The notes under the pieces are model-generated. The model made no database searches, was not told the DNA's origin, and saw only the letters and a program-made list of their open reading frames with translations. From Rhodospirillales bacterium (GTDB taxonomy: Bacteria > Pseudomonadota > Alphaproteobacteria > Rhodospirillales > WMHbin7): a stretch of DNA of 64,000 nucleotides. The translations under genes were made by a program, and so were the position numbers. Shown here one piece after another: positions 41,300-51,989 of the stretch (positions within the stretch are counted from its first letter, which is position 1; each line of letters opens with the position of its first letter). The stretch covers positions 62,001 to 126,000 of the forward strand of contig JACRPC010000041.1 in assembly GCA_016214125.1 (NCBI GenBank), in the 5' to 3' direction.

Positions 41300-41457
41300 T
41301 GGAAATTTCCCAAGAATTGATCTGTACCAAAGGGGTAAGCGCTCTATAATCGGGTTTGGCTCCCGGCGCAATCGACCGCTTGGAGCCAGCGGGTGGTTAT
41401 TGTAATCAAGGTTACTCGACCCGCAAGGCCAACCGGAACGCACGAGGGCGCGGCACC

Positions 41458-42789
41458 ATGACCCATCTTGGCACCTTTCTTCTCGCTGGAGCCGATAAAA
41501 AGAGCGGCGAGGCGCTGATCGCCGCGCTGGGCAAGAACGGGCTGCGCGGCCATCACGAGCCCGGATTGGCCGCCATCATCGACCGCGCCCGCGCCGATCA
41601 CCCCGATATCCTGGTCGTCGACCGGGCGATCGAGGGCGGCGACATCCTCGAACTGGCCCGCCAGGTCAAAGCCTATCCGGAAACCTGCGACATTCCGATC
41701 TGCCTTTTGGCCGAGCGCTTCGATTCGGCGATGGCCCGCGCCGTGCTCGCCCAGGGCTTGGACGACCTCATCATCGCCCCCTTCAACACCGACATGCTGA
41801 CCGCTCGGCTGAAGCCGCTGCTGCGCCTGTCGACCATGCACACCGAACTCTTGCGCCGCGCCCAGGTGGCGACCAGCTTCGGCCTGATGGTGCCGGAACG
41901 GGTGGAGACCGCGGTCAATCTCGACAAGCAATCCCTGCTCGTCGTGTGCGCCGGCTCGGCCCAGGAAAAGCTCGATTACCGCGACGCGCTTTCGCCGGCC
42001 GACCTCATCATCACCGAAAGCCTGTACGAAGCGGAAAGCCTGCTTACCCAGCGCAATTTCGACGCCGCGCTCCTTGATGTGCGCGGCAAGCCGGCCGACT
42101 ATCTGGGCTTCTGTTCGCAGGTGCGTAACAATTCGCGCCTGTTTAATCTGCCGGTGGTGCTGGCGATGCGGCCCGAGGATATGGGCGACGGCATCGAGGC
42201 CTATCGGCGCGGCGCCAGCCGCGTCATCCCCAAGCCGATCGATGCCGACCGGCTGCAACTGGGCACCCAAATCCTGGTGCGCCGCCAGCGCCTGCGCTGG
42301 AAGATCCGCGAGGCGCTCTTGAAGACCCTGGCCCAGCCGACCGCCGACGCCCATACCGCCACCTATGGCGCGCCCTTCTTCCATTCCTATGTCGAAAGCC
42401 GGCTCGATTTCGCCAAGGCCGGTAACCGCCACCTGTCGGTGGTGTTCGTCAACATTCCCAACGTGCCCGGCATCGCCCAGCAGTTCGGCGACGAGGCCGC
42501 CGGCATGCTGATGTCGCAGTTGGGCAATTGGATCAACGGCCTGCTGCGGGTCGAGGACCTCGTCTCGCGCACCGACACCAGCGAATTCTGCCTGGTGCTG
42601 CCCGACACCCCGATCGAGGAGGCCGAAGTGGTGATGCACCGCATCGCCAGCGTCCTCACCTACACCGATTTCGCGGTGCCGGAGGTCTATCAGCCGGTGC
42701 GGGTGTGGGTGGAAATCGGCAGCGCCATCGCCCAGCAAAACGACACCGTCGCCTCGCTGCTGGCGCGCGCCCATACCAACATCAATTAG
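41458..42789 (+). CDS. PleD-like protein: two receiver domains and a degenerate GGDEF domain
   Basis: It has 443 residues from ATG 41458. Receiver 1 (about 5-125) has HPDILVVDRAIEG with Asp55 as phospho-acceptor. Receiver 2 (about 155-275) has FDAALLDVRG with an Asp at the same place and ends VIPKPIDADR. The C-terminal domain (about 290-443) aligns with a diguanylate cyclase, but the signature GG(D/E)EF is replaced: the segment reads SRTDTSEFCLVLP, losing both glycines and the catalytic acid. It therefore probably does not make cyclic di-GMP, and may act as a scaffold or receptor in PleD/DivK-type control. It is divergent from the RND operon. Confidence 0.85.
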   Translation: MTHLGTFLLAGADKKSGEALIAALGKNGLRGHHEPGLAAIIDRARADHPDILVVDRAIEGGDILELARQVKAYPETCDIPICLLAERFDSAMARAVLAQGLDDLIIAPFNTDMLTARLKPLLRLSTMHTELLRRAQVATSFGLMVPERVETAVNLDKQSLLVVCAGSAQEKLDYRDALSPADLIITESLYEAESLLTQRNFDAALLDVRGKPADYLGFCSQVRNNSRLFNLPVVLAMRPEDMGDGIEAYRRGASRVIPKPIDADRLQLGTQILVRRQRLRWKIREALLKTLAQPTADAHTATYGAPFFHSYVESRLDFAKAGNRHLSVVFVNIPNVPGIAQQFGDEAAGMLMSQLGNWINGLLRVEDLVSRTDTSEFCLVLPDTPIEEAEVVMHRIASVLTYTDFAVPEVYQPVRVWVEIGSAIAQQNDTVASLLARAHTNIN

Positions 42790-42796
42790 GGCGGCG

Positions 42797-43915
42797 TTAG
42801 GGCGGCGCCTCGGGCGCGGCGCCCTCCCAGGCCATGACATGGATGGCCTGGCCCAGGAGCGACACCGTCACCCGGTCGCCCGGCTTCAAATCGTTGCGCG
42901 CCGCGGCGTGGCGGGTGAGCGTCATCGCCAGCGTCTCGCCACTCTCGACCGCCAGGGTCACCGTCTCGGTCTCGCCCAGCGGCAGACGGTCGCGCACCAC
43001 GCCCTCGATCGGATTCTCCTTCTCGCCCTTCGAGGGCTTGAAGCGGCTGTGCAGCAGCACATCGGCCGCCGGGATCAGCCAATGCACCTTCTGGCCCTTC
43101 ACGAAGCCGGGCTGCGGCCGGGCCTCCAGCACCCGGCCTTGCCAGACCAGGCGGGTGGCGGTGGAATCGAGATCGAGAATGTGGGCCTCGAACAGATTGG
43201 TGTGGCCGACCTGGCGGGCCACAAGCGGGCTGGCCGGGCGCGCCAGGATTTCGGCCGGCGGCGCGGTTTGCAAGGTGCGGCCGCGATACAGAATCGCCAT
43301 CCGGTCGGCCAGCATCACCGCCTCGTCGAGATCGTGCGTCACCAGCACCACCGGCATCCGCAATTGGCGGTGCAACTGCGCCAATTCGCGGCGCAGGCGT
43401 CGCCGCGTCATCTGATCGACGGCGGCGAAGGGTTCGTCGAGCAAGAGAACATCGGGCTCGCGGGCCAAGGCGCGGGCCAGGGCGACCCGTTGCTGCTGGC
43501 CGCCGGAAAGTTCCCCCGGCAGCCGATCCTGAAAACCCGACAGATGGACGAGATCGAGCAGCGCCTCGACGCGGCGCTCGCGGTCAAGGCGCGGGCGATG
43601 GCTCATCGCCGCCATGATGTTGCCGGCGACGCTGAGATGCGGAAACAGGGCGTAGCTCTGGAACACCACCCCCACCGAGCGCGCCTGCACCGGCTCGATG
43701 CGGTTCGCTTGGGTATCGAGCCAGGTCCGGCCGGCGCAGATCACCCGGCCCCGCTGCGGATGGTTCAGCCCGGCGATGGCGCGCAGGATGGTCGATTTGC
43801 CGCTGCCCGACGGCCCCACCAGGGCCAGCAACTCGCCGGGCCCGCAATCGAACGTCACATCGAGCGGGATCGGCCGCTCCTGGATCAGACGAACCGACAG
43901 ATCGCGCTCAGCCAC
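42797..43915 (-). CDS. modC: molybdate ABC transporter ATP-binding protein
   Basis: It has 372 residues. ATPase domain: Walker A GPSGSGKST (about 33-41), signature LSGGQQQRVALARAL, Walker B DVLLLDEPFAAVD and VTHDLDEA. The C-terminal third (about 225-372) carries TOBE/Mop-like segments (NLFEAHILDLDSTATRLVW and DRVTVSLLGQAIHVMAWEG) that bind oxyanions as a feedback sensor. Overlaps modB by 8 bp. Tungstate or sulfate uptake is a weaker alternative, but the ModA neighbour and box support molybdate. Confidence 0.9.
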   Translation of the reverse strand: MAERDLSVRLIQERPIPLDVTFDCGPGELLALVGPSGSGKSTILRAIAGLNHPQRGRVICAGRTWLDTQANRIEPVQARSVGVVFQSYALFPHLSVAGNIMAAMSHRPRLDRERRVEALLDLVHLSGFQDRLPGELSGGQQQRVALARALAREPDVLLLDEPFAAVDQMTRRRLRRELAQLHRQLRMPVVLVTHDLDEAVMLADRMAILYRGRTLQTAPPAEILARPASPLVARQVGHTNLFEAHILDLDSTATRLVWQGRVLEARPQPGFVKGQKVHWLIPAADVLLHSRFKPSKGEKENPIEGVVRDRLPLGETETVTLAVESGETLAMTLTRHAAARNDLKPGDRVTVSLLGQAIHVMAWEGAAPEAPP

Positions 43916-44573
43916 GGCGGCCTCCCCGCCCGGTGACGAGATAGACCAGCGCCATCACCGCCACCGAAACCACCAGCAGAAGCGCCGCCATCGCGCCTGC
44001 CCCGGAATCGTCAAAGGCCTGGACGCGGTCGTAGATGGCGATCGACAAGGTGCGGGTGGCGCCGCTGATGTTGCCGCCCACCATGAGGACGACGCCGAAC
44101 TCGCCCAGCGTGTGGGCGAAGACCAGGGCGAAGGCCGCGGTGACCCCGGACCGCGCCAAAGGCAACTCGATGCGCCGAAAGGCGGCCAGACGCGACAGGC
44201 CCGAACACCAGGCGGCCTCACGCACCTCGCGGGGAATGCCCTCGAAGGCGCGCAAGATCGGCTGCACCGCGAAGGGAATGTTGACGAGCAACGAGGCGAT
44301 CAACAGCCCCTCGAAGGAAAAGGCCAGGGGATGGCCGAACACGCCTTGCCACAGGCGCCCCAAAGGCGCCGCCGCCCCGAATTGGCCCAAGAGATAATAG
44401 CCGAGCACCGAGGGCGGCAGCACCAGGGGCAGCGCCACCAGCATTTCGATCACCGCGCGGCCGCGCACGCCGGGCAAGGAGAGCCAGCGCGCCAGCAGAA
44501 TGGCCGGCGGCAGGAGCAGGACCGAGGTCCAGCCGGCCAGTTCGAGCGAAAGACGAAGCGCTGCCCAATCCAT
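43908..44573 (-). CDS. modB: molybdate ABC transporter permease
   Basis: It has 221 residues, five or six membrane segments. Features of ModB: VALPLVLPPSVLGYYLLGQF near residue 50-70 and the coupling loop REAAWCSGLSRLAAFRRIEL. Sits between modA (12 bp upstream) and modC (overlap). The channel delivers molybdate, needed by the island's molybdenum hydroxylase as well as other Mo enzymes. Confidence 0.9.
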   Translation of the reverse strand: MDWAALRLSLELAGWTSVLLLPPAILLARWLSLPGVRGRAVIEMLVALPLVLPPSVLGYYLLGQFGAAAPLGRLWQGVFGHPLAFSFEGLLIASLLVNIPFAVQPILRAFEGIPREVREAAWCSGLSRLAAFRRIELPLARSGVTAAFALVFAHTLGEFGVVLMVGGNISGATRTLSIAIYDRVQAFDDSGAGAMAALLLVVSVAVMALVYLVTGRGGRRG

Positions 44574-44585
44574 GTCCGCGGCCTT

Positions 44586-45338
44586 TCAGGGCGGTGCATA
44601 GCCGTGACGGGCGAAGATCGCCTGCGCCTCGGCCGAGAGGATGAAATCGTGGAAGGCTGACGCCTGCGGATCGACCGGTCGGATGACCACCATGCGCTGG
44701 GCAAGCGGCGCCGCATAACGATCGGCGATGAGCCCAATCCGCCCCTTGTCCTTGAGCGCCCCGACGAATGCGGCGGGGAGGATCGCCGCATCAACCGAGC
44801 CGGTGAGCGCGAAATGGGCCGTCTGGGCGACGCTTTCGCCCAAGACCAGCTTGGGCCGGATCGCCGGCCACAGCCCCAGGGCTTCCAGGACCTTGACCGC
44901 CTGGCGCCCGTAGGGCGCGTAATCGGGATTGGCGATTGCCAGCCTGGCCAGCCGGCCGGCCTCGAAATCGGCTTTGAGCAGGCCAAGGTCGAGCGTCGTG
45001 GCCGAGCCTGTGGGTACGAAGAGGATCGACAGTCCCCGGGCATAGACGGCCCCTTCGTCGCGGGTGCGCCCCTTGGCGACCAGGATCCGAGCCGTCTCCT
45101 CGTCGGCCGACAGGAACAGGCGGTGCGGCGCTCCCTGTTCGATCTGGCGGGCGAGGTTGCCGGAACTGCCGTAGCTGATCGACGGTTCGGTTCCGGTGCG
45201 GACCCGATAAAGGGCGGCGATTTCGCTAAGCGCCGGCTGGAGATTGGCGGCGGCGGCAACCCGCAGTTCGGCCGCCTCGGCGCCTCCGCCAAGGACCGCC
45301 AAACCTGCAACGAAAATTCCGGCGGCGCCTCTTCCCAT
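44586..45338 (-). CDS. modA: molybdate-binding periplasmic protein
   Basis: It has 250 residues, signal peptide to about residue 22 (GAEA). The mature protein begins AELRVAAAANLQPALSEIA and has the ligand-shell segments SYGSSGNLARQIEQGAPHRL and LFLSADEETA, matching ModA (Ser and Asn/Tyr contacts with the oxyanion). ATG 45338 is preceded by GAGGGA, and a ModE-like box ends just upstream of the ribosome site. First gene of modABC. Confidence 0.9.
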   Translation of the reverse strand: MGRGAAGIFVAGLAVLGGGAEAAELRVAAAANLQPALSEIAALYRVRTGTEPSISYGSSGNLARQIEQGAPHRLFLSADEETARILVAKGRTRDEGAVYARGLSILFVPTGSATTLDLGLLKADFEAGRLARLAIANPDYAPYGRQAVKVLEALGLWPAIRPKLVLGESVAQTAHFALTGSVDAAILPAAFVGALKDKGRIGLIADRYAAPLAQRMVVIRPVDPQASAFHDFILSAEAQAIFARHGYAPP

Positions 45339-45348
45339 CTTCGTCCCT

Positions 45349-45372
45349 CGTTATATATGAATAGATATAGCG
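45349..45372 (-). promoter_or_regulatory. ModE-box-like palindrome at modA
   Basis: CGTTATATA-TGAATA-GATATAGCG, 24 bp, matches the layout of the E. coli modABCD operator (CGTTATATT...TACATAACG; same length, same TATATA cores). It lies 11 bp before the modA start, where a molybdate-loaded regulator would repress the operon. No modE gene is in the window. Confidence 0.7.
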
Positions 45373-45415
45373 AAAGGCGGCTCCCGCGCCAACCGAAACC
45401 TGATAGGATGGGCGC

Positions 45416-46063
45416 ATGCGCATCGATGTGGTTTTCGACACCGTCTGCCCCTGGTGCTATGTCGGCAAGCGCCGCCTGGAGCGCGCCCTATCCAGCCGCC
45501 CCGAGCTCAAGGTTGCGCTGCGCTGGCAGCCCTTCTTGCTCAATCCCGACATGCCGGAAGGCGGCATCGAGCGACGCGCCTATCTGGAGCGCAAATTCGG
45601 CGGCGGCCATCGGGTGCAGCAGATGTTTGGCGCCATCATCGCCGCCGGTCAGGCCGAGGACATCCCCTTTGCCTTCGACAAGATCGACCGCGCCCCCGAT
45701 TCGGTGGCCTCGCATCGACTGATCCGCTATGCGGGCCGCTTCGGCCACGACGCGGCGGCCGTCGAGGCGGTGTTCGACGCCTATTTCGTTAAGGGTCGGG
45801 ACATCGGCGCCCTCGACGTTCTGGTGGCGATCGGCGAGAGCCTGGGCATCGAATCCAACGGCCTATGCGCCTATCTGAAAAGCGACGAGGACGTCGCCAC
45901 CATCCATGCCGACAACACAAGGGCACACCGGCTGGGGGTGAGCGGCGTACCCAGCTATCTGTTCGACGGGGTCTTTGCCCTGGCCGGCGCCCAGGAAACC
46001 GACATTTTCCTGCGCCTTCTCGATCTGGCGCGCGAGAACGAGGCCGCCCTGCCGGTCAGTTGA
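45416..46063 (+). CDS. DsbA-family oxidoreductase (FrnE-like)
   Basis: It has 215 residues and no signal peptide, so cytoplasmic. The N-terminus MRIDVVFDTVCPWCYVGKRR carries the CPWC redox motif (Cys11, Cys14) of the FrnE/2-hydroxychromene-2-carboxylate isomerase-like branch of DsbA; the C-terminal AHRLGVSGVPSYLFDGVFAL includes the cis-Pro loop (GVP). Likely a thiol-disulfide or glutathione-linked reaction; substrate unknown. Divergent from modA, sharing the short region containing the ModE-like box, which might affect both. Confidence 0.85.
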   Translation: MRIDVVFDTVCPWCYVGKRRLERALSSRPELKVALRWQPFLLNPDMPEGGIERRAYLERKFGGGHRVQQMFGAIIAAGQAEDIPFAFDKIDRAPDSVASHRLIRYAGRFGHDAAAVEAVFDAYFVKGRDIGALDVLVAIGESLGIESNGLCAYLKSDEDVATIHADNTRAHRLGVSGVPSYLFDGVFALAGAQETDIFLRLLDLARENEAALPVS

Positions 46064-46099
46064 TCGGCTCATCCCCAAAGAAAAAACCCCGGCCAAAGA

Positions 46100-46131
46100 A
46101 AAACCCCGGATCGTCGCCGATCCGGGGTTTT
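46100..46131. terminator. bidirectional terminator between DsbA-family gene and hppA
   Basis: AAAACCCCGGATCG-TCGC-CGATCCGGGGTTTT: a perfect 14-bp stem with A-run and T-run at the ends, between two convergent genes. Confidence 0.85.
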
Positions 46132-46152
46132 CCTTGCGAAACGCCGAAGCGC

Positions 46153-48255
<2,103 letters not shown>

Positions 48256-48339
48256 GATGATGGATCCCATTCTTTGGAAGAATTCCGGGTAGGGTGTTTG
48301 CAGACCCCCCCTCGAATGGGACCGCACCATGCCAGAAGG

Positions 48340-48364
48340 AAAAGCCTTAGGCAACAGGGCTTTT
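48340..48364. terminator. hairpin terminator candidate between fliL and hppA
   Basis: AAAAGCC (48340-48346), an 11-nt loop, GGCTTTT (48358-48364). A T-run follows on the plus strand; on the minus strand, the direction of fliL, it reads AAAAGCC...GGCTTTTCC. Loop is large, so moderate support. Confidence 0.4.
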
Positions 48365-48391
48365 CAATTTTTTTGCGGTGCAGCAAACAGC

Positions 48392-48409
48392 CCCGCCCGA
48401 ACGGGCGGG
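48392..48409 (-). terminator. GC hairpin downstream of fliL
   Basis: CCCGCCCG-AA-CGGGCGGG: perfect 8-bp stem about 50 bp past the fliL stop. Together with the hairpin at 48340 it suggests fliL and hppA are at least partly separate transcripts. Confidence 0.45.
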
Positions 48410-48456
48410 ACGTCAGAAATATTAGGTTAAGCTAATTTGTCTTCGGTCAAGCCGTC

Positions 48457-48894
48457 TTAGCGCTCGAAGACCTCGGAGATCAGGATGTTACGGGCGATTC
48501 CGGGGCCAATTACCTTTTCGGTCGCCGCCATCATCCTTTGCTTGACGACCACGAGATCGGCCGACTTCCGATTCCGCATGTGATCGGGCATGAAGGCGTG
48601 CAGGTCGCGCAGGATCAAGTCGCGCACCCTCGGCATTTTCTCTTGTAAAATCTTGCGCTTATCCATGTCGACCTCGAAACGCAAGGTCATGTAGAGCTGC
48701 TTGGGCGCCTTGTCGGTGAGGAAGATCGGGATGGAAATCGACTCCATGTCGACGAAGACCGGCTTGGGCGGTTCGGGAATCTTGGCCACTTGGTCGGCCG
48801 GCTTGAAGGGGCCAATCCCGAACACCACCATGGCGCCGACGGCGCCGCCGATCAGCATGAACAGGATCAAGACCAGCAAGACGACCTTTTTCAT
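48457..48894 (-). CDS. fliL: FliL-like flagellar basal body-associated protein
   Basis: It has 145 residues with one N-terminal membrane anchor (about 4-27: VVLLVLILFMLIGGAVGAMV) and a periplasmic domain. The layout KPVFVDMESISIPIFLTDKA, a charged central helix (KMPRVRDLILRDLHAFM) and the C-terminal VIGPGIARNILISEVFER follow FliL. FliL supports stator function of the flagellar motor. No other flagellar gene is in the window; the gene lies 10 bp after thiL. Confidence 0.78.
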   Translation of the reverse strand: MKKVVLLVLILFMLIGGAVGAMVVFGIGPFKPADQVAKIPEPPKPVFVDMESISIPIFLTDKAPKQLYMTLRFEVDMDKRKILQEKMPRVRDLILRDLHAFMPDHMRNRKSADLVVVKQRMMAATEKVIGPGIARNILISEVFER

Positions 48895-48904
48895 CGAACC
48901 CCCT

Positions 48905-49885
48905 CTAGAGATGCCGGTACCCGGTCATCGTTACGGCAACCGGGTCGCCCGCCGCATCGACCACCCTCACCCCCTCACCTTCCACCATCCTTCCGATGGC
49001 GGTCAAGGGAAGGCCAAGGCGCCCGGATAGGGCCTTGAAAGCTGGATCGGCATCGGGATCGGCGGTGAAGAGAAGCTCGTAATCGTCGCCGCCGCCCAAC
49101 ACCTGATCGATCAGGCGCCGATCGGCCGAAAGGGCGGCCCGAGAGGCCGGGCTTAACGGCAAGGAATCTTGCTCGATCACCGCCCCCAATCGGCTGGTTG
49201 CGCCGATATGGGCCAAATCGCCCACCAACCCATCGGAGATATCCATCGCCGCGTTGGCCAACCCGCGAAGCGCGCGGCCCAATTCCAAGCGCGGCGTGGG
49301 CAGTTGATAGCGCGCCACCAGATGGGCTTTCGATTCGGCGTCCAGTTGCGCCAGCCCCCCTTTGAGGACCATCAGGCCAAGGGCGGCGTCGCCCAGGGTG
49401 CCGGAAACCCAGATGCGATCGCCCTTTCGGGCTCCCGAACGAAGCAGGGCCCGCCCGGTTTCGATCTCGCCCAGCGCGGTGATGGTGACGGTGAAGGGAC
49501 CGGGCGTGACCACCGTGTCGCCGCCAATCAGAGGCACGTTGAATCGATCGAGATCCTGGCCCAGCCCCTTCGCATAGGCCTCGATCCACGCGAAACCGAT
49601 GCCGATCGGAAAGGCGACGGCTTGCAGAAGGCCGATCGGGCGGGCGCCCTTGGCCGCCAGATCCGACAGATTGACCCGGACCGCCTTCTGGGCGATGCGG
49701 TCCGGCGGGTCTTCGGGGCGGAAATGGACACCGGCCACCAGGGCGTCGGTAGTGATCGCCAGGCTGCGGCCGGGCGGCAGATCGATCAGGGCGACGTCGT
49801 CGGTAAGCCCCAGGGCGCCCGGCTGGCCCTTGGCAAGCGGCGCAAACAGCCGCGCGATCAGTTCGAACTCACCCGGCTCCGCCAT
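48905..49885 (-). CDS. thiL: thiamine-monophosphate kinase
   Basis: Phosphorylates thiamine monophosphate to thiamine diphosphate. It has 326 residues of the AIR-synthase/PurM-like fold. ThiL hallmarks: N-terminal GEFELIARLFAPL, DVALIDLPPG, AITTDALVAGVHFRP (metal-binding Asp), GGDTVVTPGPFTVTITALGE, DISDGLVGDLAHI and GGGDDYELLFT. Overlaps nusB by 17 bp, in the common alphaproteobacterial order ribH-nusB-thiL. Confidence 0.95.
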   Translation of the reverse strand: MAEPGEFELIARLFAPLAKGQPGALGLTDDVALIDLPPGRSLAITTDALVAGVHFRPEDPPDRIAQKAVRVNLSDLAAKGARPIGLLQAVAFPIGIGFAWIEAYAKGLGQDLDRFNVPLIGGDTVVTPGPFTVTITALGEIETGRALLRSGARKGDRIWVSGTLGDAALGLMVLKGGLAQLDAESKAHLVARYQLPTPRLELGRALRGLANAAMDISDGLVGDLAHIGATSRLGAVIEQDSLPLSPASRAALSADRRLIDQVLGGGDDYELLFTADPDADPAFKALSGRLGLPLTAIGRMVEGEGVRVVDAAGDPVAVTMTGYRHL

Positions 49886-50402
49886 CGAATTCCGCCTCGC
49901 GCAGGCGCTTGGCCAAAGTTTCGAGAAGGGCGTTGATCATCGCCGGCTCGGGGCCGGCGTAAAAGGCATGGGCGAGATCGACATATTCGTTCATCGCCAC
50001 CCGGGCGGGCACGTCGGCGCGGCGCCAAAGTTCGTACAGCGCGGCCCGCAGCAGCGCCCGATGCAGGGCCTCCAGCCGCTCGAAAGGCCATTCGGGGCTC
50101 AGAGCGCCTTGGATCATCGCGTCCAATTCCGCGCGATGCCCTTCGACGCCGCGCAGCAGATCAGCGAAGAAATCGGGATCGATGTCGCCCAGGCGCTTGC
50201 CGGCATCGTCCAAGGGAATCGGGCCGCTCAGATATTGCGCCAGGGCGTCGGCGATCGGCGTTTCCGCGATGTCCATCTGATAGAGGGCCTGCACGGCGGC
50301 CAGCCTTGCCGCCGCTCGCGCCTGGGGACTGCCACGCGGCCGCTTGCGCCGGTTGCTGGATTTTCGCCCCCGGGTCTTGCGCTCCGTCGGGGACGGAGTC
50401 AT
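49869..50402 (-). CDS. nusB: transcription antitermination factor NusB
   Basis: It has 177 residues. After a basic N-terminal tail (TERKTRGRKSSNRRKRPRGS), the NusB helical domain starts ARAAARLAAVQALYQMDIA and includes ALYELWRRADVPARVAMNEY, the conserved helix, and a C-terminal FYAGPEPAMINALLETLA. It binds boxA RNA with S10 in rRNA antitermination. The Lys/Arg-rich tail is longer than in E. coli NusB. Overlaps ribH by 4 bp. Confidence 0.93.
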   Translation of the reverse strand: MTPSPTERKTRGRKSSNRRKRPRGSPQARAAARLAAVQALYQMDIAETPIADALAQYLSGPIPLDDAGKRLGDIDPDFFADLLRGVEGHRAELDAMIQGALSPEWPFERLEALHRALLRAALYELWRRADVPARVAMNEYVDLAHAFYAGPEPAMINALLETLAKRLREAEFDGGAG

Positions 50403-50860
50403 TTCGGGATCAGCGACAATTCGCGCTTGATTTCGATCATCCGCAAGCAGGCGCGCGCCGCCTGACTGCCGAAATTGCGGCCCTCAACCGACGCCCGCTC
50501 CAAGGCCTGATCCTCGTCGTGACAGGTGAGGATGCCGTTACCCAAAGCCAGCGTATATTGGATGGCCAAATCCTGCAGAGCCTGGAAGGTGGATCGGCAG
50601 ATGTTGTCGTAATGGTCGGTCTCGCCCCGCAGGGCGCAGCCGATCGCGACATAGCCGCCATAGCGTTCGTCGGTGGCGCGCAGTTCCATGGCGCGGATGG
50701 CGTAGCGGATGGCGGCCGGGATCTCGAAGATGCCGGGCACGATCACCCGCTTGTAGCCGGCGCCGACGGCGGCCAATTCGCCCACCACGCCGCGAATGAG
50801 ATGATCGGTGATCTCATCGTAGAAGCGGGCTTCGATGATCAGGATGCGCAAGCCGGCCAT
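50399..50860 (-). CDS. ribH: 6,7-dimethyl-8-ribityllumazine synthase
   Basis: Condenses 3,4-dihydroxy-2-butanone 4-phosphate with the ribityl-pyrimidine. It has 153 residues. Substrate loops: RFYDEITDHLIRGVV (N-terminal), VPGIFEIPAAIRYAI, YVAIGCALRGETDHYDNICR with the catalytic His, and LGNGILTCHDEDQALERA. Start ATG 50860 touches the stop of ribBA. Confidence 0.95.
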   Translation of the reverse strand: MAGLRILIIEARFYDEITDHLIRGVVGELAAVGAGYKRVIVPGIFEIPAAIRYAIRAMELRATDERYGGYVAIGCALRGETDHYDNICRSTFQALQDLAIQYTLALGNGILTCHDEDQALERASVEGRNFGSQAARACLRMIEIKRELSLIPK

Positions 50861-51984
50861 TAGTCCTCCTTCTCGAGCGGAATCGGGCGACGTTCGACCA
50901 CGCTCAGGCCGTAGCCATCGGCCAAGCCGACGATCGTGCGCCGGGAGTTCGACAACAGGATCATATCCTTGATTCCAAGGTCGAGCAAAATCTGGGCACC
51001 AACGCCATAATCGCGCAATTCGCGCGACGGCGCCACCCCGTCGCGCGAGCGAATCCGGTCGGACAGGGAAGTGGGCATCGGTTCGCGGATCAGCACCACC
51101 GCGCCCCGGCCCTCGCGGGCGATCAGGCGCATGGCGGCATGCAGCTCGCCGCCCCGCCCGCTTTCCCGGTCGCCCAGAACGTCGTTCAGGATATTAAGCG
51201 CATGGACGCGCACCAGGGGCGGTCCGCCGCCGGGCGCCGCCAGATCGCCCTTCACCAGCGCGACATGCTCGGCATAGGAGACGGTGTTGACGTAGATCAG
51301 CATCTTCCAGGCGCCGCCATAGACCGAATCGAAGGTGGTCTCGATCGACCGGCTCACGATCTTGTCGTAACGGCGGCGGTAGGCGATCAGATCGGCAATG
51401 GTGGCAATCTTGATCTCATGCGTCTTGGCGAAGGCGATCAATTCCGGCAGACGGGCCATGGTGCCGTCGTCGTTCATGATCTCGCAGATCACGCCCGAGG
51501 GGTTGAGCCCGGCCAGGCGGGCGATGTCGACCGCGGCCTCGGTATGGCCGGCCCGCACCAGCACGCCGCCGTCGCGCGCCATCAAGGGGAAGACATGGCC
51601 GGGCGTGACGATGTCGTATTTCGAGCGCTCGGGATCGATCGCCACCGCGATGGTGCGCGCCCGATCGGCCGCCGAAATGCCGGTGGTGACGCCCTCGCGG
51701 GCCTCGATCGAGACGGTGAAGGCGGTTTGGTGCCGGGTGCCGTTCTGGCGCGACATGAAGGGCAATTCCAGGGCCTCGATCCGCTCGCGGGTGAGCGACA
51801 GGCAGACCAAGCCGCGCCCGTGCTTCGCCATGAAATTGACCGCCTCGGGCGTGGCGTGGGCGGCCGGGATCACCAGATCGCCCTCGTTCTCGCGGTCTTC
51901 GTCATCGACCAGCACCACCATCCGCCCTTGGCGGGCGTCTTCGATGATGGCTTCGATCGGCGACAGATGGGCGCTAAGCGGCAC
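50860..51984 (-). CDS. ribBA: RibBA-like: 3,4-dihydroxy-2-butanone 4-phosphate synthase with degenerate GTP cyclohydrolase II domain
   Basis: It has 374 residues starting with GTG 51984; the frame is open to 52359 but overlaps ribE. RibB half (about 5-200): metal/substrate motif VDDEDRENEGDL (26-37), and GITTGISAADRA plus VFPLMARDGGVLVRAGHTEA are intact, so DHBP synthase should be active. RibA half (about 205-374): where active GTP cyclohydrolase II has three zinc Cys (ECLTGDVFGSLRCDCG), this protein reads HALNILNDVLGDRESGRGG with no Cys. So the GTP cyclohydrolase II activity is probably lost and must come from another gene. Next to ribE (5-bp gap) and ribH. Confidence 0.92.
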   Translation of the reverse strand: MPLSAHLSPIEAIIEDARQGRMVVLVDDEDRENEGDLVIPAAHATPEAVNFMAKHGRGLVCLSLTRERIEALELPFMSRQNGTRHQTAFTVSIEAREGVTTGISAADRARTIAVAIDPERSKYDIVTPGHVFPLMARDGGVLVRAGHTEAAVDIARLAGLNPSGVICEIMNDDGTMARLPELIAFAKTHEIKIATIADLIAYRRRYDKIVSRSIETTFDSVYGGAWKMLIYVNTVSYAEHVALVKGDLAAPGGGPPLVRVHALNILNDVLGDRESGRGGELHAAMRLIAREGRGAVVLIREPMPTSLSDRIRSRDGVAPSRELRDYGVGAQILLDLGIKDMILLSNSRRTIVGLADGYGLSVVERRPIPLEKED

Positions 51985-51989
51985 GGGGC

